From Trachipleistophora hominis (lineage: Eukaryota; Microsporidia; Pleistophoridae), in contig JH994030.1 of NCBI GenBank assembly GCA_000316135.1, positions 19,592 to 31,997 on the forward strand: DNA of 12,406 bases. The letters are read 5' to 3'. Positions within the stretch are counted from its first letter, which is position 1. Every line of letters starts with the position of its first letter. Position numbers and translations under genes: made by a program. Below are positions 8,850 through 12,406 of this stretch, one piece after another. Under the pieces are notes generated by a model that saw nothing but the letters and a program-made list of their open reading frames with translations, was not told the DNA's origin and made no database searches.

Positions 8850-10160
8850 TCAGCTCACCAATGAGAACATAATATCATCTGTATAATATCGTATTCTCTT
8901 AACCACTGCATCATCAAAGTATTTTTTGTATCCACAAAATTTTTCCAAATTTTTGAAGCATAGGCAGCTTCTTACGATGATACAGCTATTTATGTTAGGA
9001 TTATGGTTGAGAAAGAAACTATGAGGAAACAAAATCCCAACAATTTCTGGATACACTGAAAAATCAATCGGTTCCTTTATAACACCATATATTTTCATAA
9101 TTGTCATAACGCTATCGATATAAGATGTTGTCCAGGTAACTTTGACTTGTTGATACGTAATTTGTTTTGCCCACTTGATAAAATTTGATTTTAAACTATT
9201 AAATAGCGACAGGACCATCTGGTCATCATAATTCAACAATACTGTCATCATAATAGATGGAGAATCATATGTTATTGTTTGTAAAGTCACATTAAAACAT
9301 GTTACTGCCATTTTTTTGAATTTTAACTCTAGTTTGATACCAGACTCATTAAGTTCGTCACATATTCTACTGGCTAGAATAGCAAACATAGCACGATTGA
9401 CAAAATTTTTTTGTGTCTTATACACCATTGCCTCGACAATCTCGTAAATTATTCGTATATATCTTAATTTTTTAAAACTCAAGTGATCAGCAAATGCTTT
9501 TTCGTAGACAAGTTTCTTCTTGCATTTGAATGCTGACCAAGGTGAATCTAAACTGGTGTAGAAAAACATTTTTTCGTTGTTGATTAAATAGCGATTCAAT
9601 TCTTCTCGATTCGTAAATTGTCTGACAGTAAACTTATTGTTTGATTTTTCAATGAATATTTCTCTGCTTGGGTAGTAACAAAAATCAGTGATTCGATCGC
9701 TAACAGCCGCATTTGCTTTACAAAGACGAGCATAAAATTTCTCAATTATCGGAATTTTCGCGGCTAAAAACCGCCACAGATTATATTTTTTGCCTTCAGC
9801 ATTTTTAAAGGCCCTAAAATCCCCTGCCAATTCATTCGATGTACCAATCCTAAACTTCCTGTAAATTAAACTCAAAATGAAGGTACCATTCTTTACTTTT
9901 CTCCAATATCCCATAATACCTCCGAATCCGAACATTTGATTCAGCTGAGCATTAAAATTTTCCTCAATTACCAGCACTATATCGTCCCTAAAAATTGAAT
10001 CAAAAACGTCGCGATCATTCCGTACTATTTGGTTGGTACAGGTTTTGATCGCATGTAGGTCTGAAACGACATAACTATCTTTCATAAATTGTAAATAAAT
10101 TAGAATGTTGAATATTCGTGAAATTTGGGCGAAAACAGAAAATATGAAACGTTTTTTCAT
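8850..10160 (-). CDS. Unrecognised protein with N-terminal signal-like segment
   Basis: I do not recognise this protein. The open frame extends back to 10241, but that end starts with TTG. The first ATG is at 10160, preceded by ATCCCTCTCA, a CCC-like signal, so I place the start there and read 436 residues. The N-terminus MKKRFIFSVFAQISRIFNIL, followed by IYLQFM, is hydrophobic with basic residues in front, like a signal peptide or signal anchor, although Arg15 weakens the core. The rest looks soluble, rich in Lys, Phe, Ile and Tyr, with no further clear membrane segment. Ten cysteines include a C-terminal cluster of pattern C-x5-C-x-C-x7-C. It converges on the ABC transporter gene with a 125-bp spacer. 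A secreted or surface protein specific to Microsporidia is plausible, but no domain supports a function. Confidence 0.8.
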   Translation of the reverse strand: MKKRFIFSVFAQISRIFNILIYLQFMKDSYVVSDLHAIKTCTNQIVRNDRDVFDSIFRDDIVLVIEENFNAQLNQMFGFGGIMGYWRKVKNGTFILSLIYRKFRIGTSNELAGDFRAFKNAEGKKYNLWRFLAAKIPIIEKFYARLCKANAAVSDRITDFCYYPSREIFIEKSNNKFTVRQFTNREELNRYLINNEKMFFYTSLDSPWSAFKCKKKLVYEKAFADHLSFKKLRYIRIIYEIVEAMVYKTQKNFVNRAMFAILASRICDELNESGIKLELKFKKMAVTCFNVTLQTITYDSPSIMMTVLLNYDDQMVLSLFNSLKSNFIKWAKQITYQQVKVTWTTSYIDSVMTIMKIYGVIKEPIDFSVYPEIVGILFPHSFFLNHNPNINSCIIVRSCLCFKNLEKFCGYKKYFDDAVVKRIRYYTDDIMFSLVS

Positions 10161-10165
10161 TGAGA

Positions 10166-10168
10166 GGG
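10166..10168 (-). promoter_or_regulatory. CCC-like start signal of the minus-strand gene
   Basis: On the minus strand CCC lies five bases before the ATG at 10160 (ATCCCTCTCAATG). It has the same spacing as the AMP deaminase signal and decides the start of the unrecognised gene. Confidence 0.55.
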
Positions 10169-11228
10169 ATAAAATTACCAAATTTATTATACAATGAATG
10201 TGGTTAAAAGCCAATGTTAATAATTTATTATGATCAGACAAAAATGAAAGACATGTTACAGCTAAACGCGAATTGGTAAATGTAAAAATGAAACAAATAA
10301 TTTAAATGCAAAAAATCGAATCAAAATTTTAACTTACGATATATTTGAATGTACAAATTTTTATGTGATAATTACAATGTAGTATTTATAGTTGAAGAAC
10401 TTACATAATATTTTATCAGACAACGTCATTAGAATTACTGTAGTAATAGTTATGTACAAATTATAATATAAAAATGCTCATCATTATTTAACTTTGTACT
10501 CTATATAGACTTAGCTGCTAAACTATTTTAATATTGTTTTTTCTTACATGAAAACACTAAATTGATTTTAAAATTTCTGCTCTTTTATTATCTTCTATAA
10601 CAATTTACCAAAAGAGGAAACATCGGCAATGTTATTTAACTTTTAATCCACAATCTACGTATATGCTTGTTAACACAGATAATCACGCCAAAATTTTATG
10701 CGGTGTGTTTTACGAACAATTATGCTTGCAATTGATGTTTTGATATACACTGGTCAATCATACGTCTAACATAATTGATTATTTTTTCTATTTTCGTTAC
10801 CAGTAAATTTTTTCGAGAATCGAGGACTTTATTATTCGTTGGTCCCAAATTCTACACCAAAAAATAATTGGTGAATGAGAGTAAAACTCAAAAAACACGA
10901 AGTATAAAACTTTAGAGAGTGTTAAATCGAAAAGCCAGGCTATTAACAAAAACAGTTATATTGTGTTACTTTTGGACCATCACGATTACAAAAACATGTT
11001 GCTGTTATATTATGGTAAGTTAAGTATTTTATTAATCTAGGTCGTTTTACTTCATATAAAATATTTTTATAAAATAGTAAATGATTGGATTATGTTAGCA
11101 TCCAGAGAATAAATTTATTAATATATGTGCACATAAGACCTAAATATGTGATAAATGAACAAGTTAGTAAAACATAAATCTGGTAAAATAAAAGCTGCTA
11201 TTCTAGAATTAGAGTAAATATTATTAAT
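10169..11228. other. Intergenic region with a candidate intron
   Basis: No gene is evident here on either strand. A small hairpin, CACCAA-(7)-TTGGTG, occurs at 10855-10873. The only structured signal of note is ATG followed by a GTAAGT...TTAATCTAG segment at 11012-11040, described separately. Confidence 0.6.
11015..11040 (+). other. Candidate 26-nt spliceosomal intron
   Basis: GTAAGT directly follows an ATG (11012-11014), and the segment ends TTAATCTAG, which resembles the fused branch-point/3' splice site of short microsporidian introns. Known examples are often 20-30 nt and sit right after the start codon. Unspliced, the frame stops after three codons. Spliced, it gives only 24 codons (MVVLLHIKYFYKIV...), ending in TAA at 11110-11112, and matches no protein I know. 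It could be a relic of a lost gene or coincidence. Confidence 0.25.
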
Positions 11229-11441
11229 ATGATTAATATCAGCAAACCAGAAGAATGTATTTGGTTGGATAATGTGTGTGGTGATGATAGGCAAGTAGAC
11301 TATTTGAAAAGAATAAAAATTAACTTTATTTCTAATTATAATCACGTATTAATATTACAGAGTCCTAATAGCCCAATTTATCATTCAAACAATGAACTAA
11401 CACCGATTCAATTGAAAAATGTGCGCAAAATAAATCCTTAG
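11229..11441 (+). pseudogene. Small ORF, copy A of a decayed peptide family
   Basis: Seventy codons start at an ATG with no CCC signal. The beginning, SKPEECIWLDNVC (residues 5-17), matches SGPKEWVWLNDMY on the minus strand at 11747-11786 in the same frame. At base level 30 of 40 positions agree without gaps, and nine of the ten differences are transitions. Many changes are conservative at protein level (I/V, D/N, N/D, V/M), so the ancestor was coding. The rest is Asn/Ile-rich and unrecognised. It could be a truncated gene or an expressed short protein. Confidence 0.4.
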
Positions 11442-11732
11442 TCGGAACAAGGTATGCAAGCCCTGGTTGGATAGGTTGGAAACCGAGTGAAACTTGTCAC
11501 AAATTTTATTTACAGTTTTGTTATAGCCAATCGAACATATAATCATGTCGTAGTATCTCGCGCTTTCCGGATTTTAATATATTGTTTACTTATTCTTTAA
11601 GTATCAATCTACGAAGGGAATTTAGAATATCTGTGGTATAATTACAATAGTATACTTTTTTAATTTTCAATTATAGTTTTCCCACTTTCCTGGTCTGACG
11701 TGTTCCTTATTCGTTTTTTTATTAAAATTATG

Positions 11733-11819
11733 TTAAATATTTACTTCATACATATCATTCAACCAAACCCACTCTTTTGGTCCGCTACGATTGGCCAAGG
11801 CCACCGGCTTGTGGTTCAT
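11733..11819 (-). pseudogene. Copy B of the decayed peptide family
   Basis: This 28-codon ATG frame on the minus strand reads MNHKPVALANRSGPKEW and then VWLNDMYEVNI before TAA. Its start resembles MNYKSKPIAI of copy C and its middle matches copy A. The DNA coding residues 4-12 (CCGGTGGCCTTGGCC region) is much richer in G and C than its surroundings. A TAG lies three codons upstream in frame, and another EEC-like piece lies just beyond it. No family is recognised. Confidence 0.4.
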
Positions 11820-11830
11820 GGAAGTTCCCT

Positions 11831-11875
11831 ATTCGTACACTTTCCAACATTCTTCTGCATTCATATATGTATTTG
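11831..11875 (-). pseudogene. Possible further relic (copy D) next to copy B
   Basis: In the same minus-strand frame as copy B, upstream of its TAG, the sequence reads MNAEECWKVYE. It compares with PEECIWLDNV of copy A and SEECL-stop-CEMYE of copy C, allowing one or two codon gaps. If real, copies B and D are a tandem pair. The evidence is a short motif only. Confidence 0.25.
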
Positions 11876-11941
11876 CATTTGTATTTAATTTCTACAATTC
11901 ATACCATCATTATTCCTTGTATATATAGTACTTTTAGTTTT

Positions 11942-12022
11942 ATGAATTATAAATCAAAACCTATAGCCATAATCAGCCTTACCAGATCAGAAGAATGTTT
12001 GTGATGTGAAATGTACGAAATG
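11942..12022 (+). pseudogene. Copy C of the decayed peptide family, broken by a stop
   Basis: The ATG at 11942 begins MNYKSKPIAIISLTRSEECL, then TGA at 12002-12004, then CEMYEM. It aligns with copy B as MN(H/Y)K, P(V/I)A(L/I), (K/E)E(W/C)(V/L), and (D/E)MYE(V/M) after the break. The TGA falls where copies A and B have Trp (TGG), as expected for one point mutation. About one codon is missing after it. This copy is a pseudogene. Confidence 0.4.
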
Positions 12023-12406
12023 ATAATAAAAATACATTTATTTAAAAAATTCTCTGTATATACCATCGTGTTTTGTCTATATTTCCCATTATACCTCTAT
12101 TATTGATTGTATTCAGTGATTATTTTGCTTCAATTATAACACACGATGCAATTTTAATTGTCATTTCGCTTCGTTCTTTTTACAGAATCTTTTTTCCATA
12201 TTCTTTAGTTCGTGTTCTCATAAATTATCTGGATTAGGTATACCATTCTTCACAGTTACCAGTTCATGCCTTTGGATCACTTGAAATTATGAATAGCTTA
12301 TTTTTAATAAAAGAAAATCTTTTTCTTACAGAGAAAACATAATTATAGTATTTTATATGATATGTATAGTAAACGCGATGCGATGAATCAGTACTGTTGT
12401 TGTATT
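12023..12406. other. Right-end intergenic sequence
   Basis: AT-rich sequence with no coding frame, RNA gene or clear repeat that I can support. Any gene would have to begin beyond the right edge. Confidence 0.6.

Noticed and set aside
4838..11537. Shared 12-mer TAGCCAATCGAA in two intergenic regions
   Set aside because: Flanks do not align, and a few shared 12-mers are expected by chance in a 12-kb window.
11700..11888. Plus-strand open frame overlapping copy B
   Set aside because: Its similarity to the minus-strand frame over copy A (HIIQPN...FFW) is the antisense shadow of the A/B homology. The conservative changes fit the other reading better.
12248..12262. Minus-strand CEEWYT, resembling the EEC relics
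   Set aside because: Only two or three residues match and the frame stops at once, so it cannot be separated from chance.

Overview
The window looks like nuclear DNA from a microsporidian parasite. The evidence is the AT-rich sequence, long intronless eukaryotic genes, and a CCC run just before the start codon of three of the four genes. That run is the 'CCC-like' start signal known from Microsporidia. The gene set also fits: an AMP deaminase, a very short U1-C spliceosomal protein, a short Atm1-type ABC half-transporter and a lineage-specific protein with a hydrophobic N-terminus. I cannot name the genus. Only about half of the window is coding, so this is one of the less compacted microsporidian genomes.

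Layout, left to right. 1-1805: intergenic, with a (TCAT)5 microsatellite, a 25-bp near-palindrome, a diverged direct repeat and small coding-like relics. 1806-4400 (+): AMP deaminase with all catalytic residues and a Cys/His/Asn/Lys-rich insertion of about 218 residues. 4401-5220: intergenic, nothing recognised. 5221-5571 (+): U1 snRNP protein C with an intact C2H2 zinc finger. 5572-6942: intergenic, nothing recognised. 6943-8724 (+): ABC half-transporter. 8725-8849: short convergent spacer. 8850-10160 (-): unrecognised protein whose likely start is the ATG at 10160. 10161-12406: no convincing complete gene, but a candidate 26-nt intron and at least three related decayed coding fragments on both strands.

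The genes do not form an operon or a pathway. AMP deaminase converts AMP to IMP, which opens the guanine-nucleotide branch in a parasite that depends on host purines. U1-C recognises 5' splice sites and so implies that splicing is retained. The ABC protein resembles the mitochondrial/mitosomal Atm1 exporter. The most unusual content is the decayed peptide family at the right end, the insertion in the AMP deaminase and the possible intron. I found no tRNA, rRNA, CRISPR array or intact mobile element.
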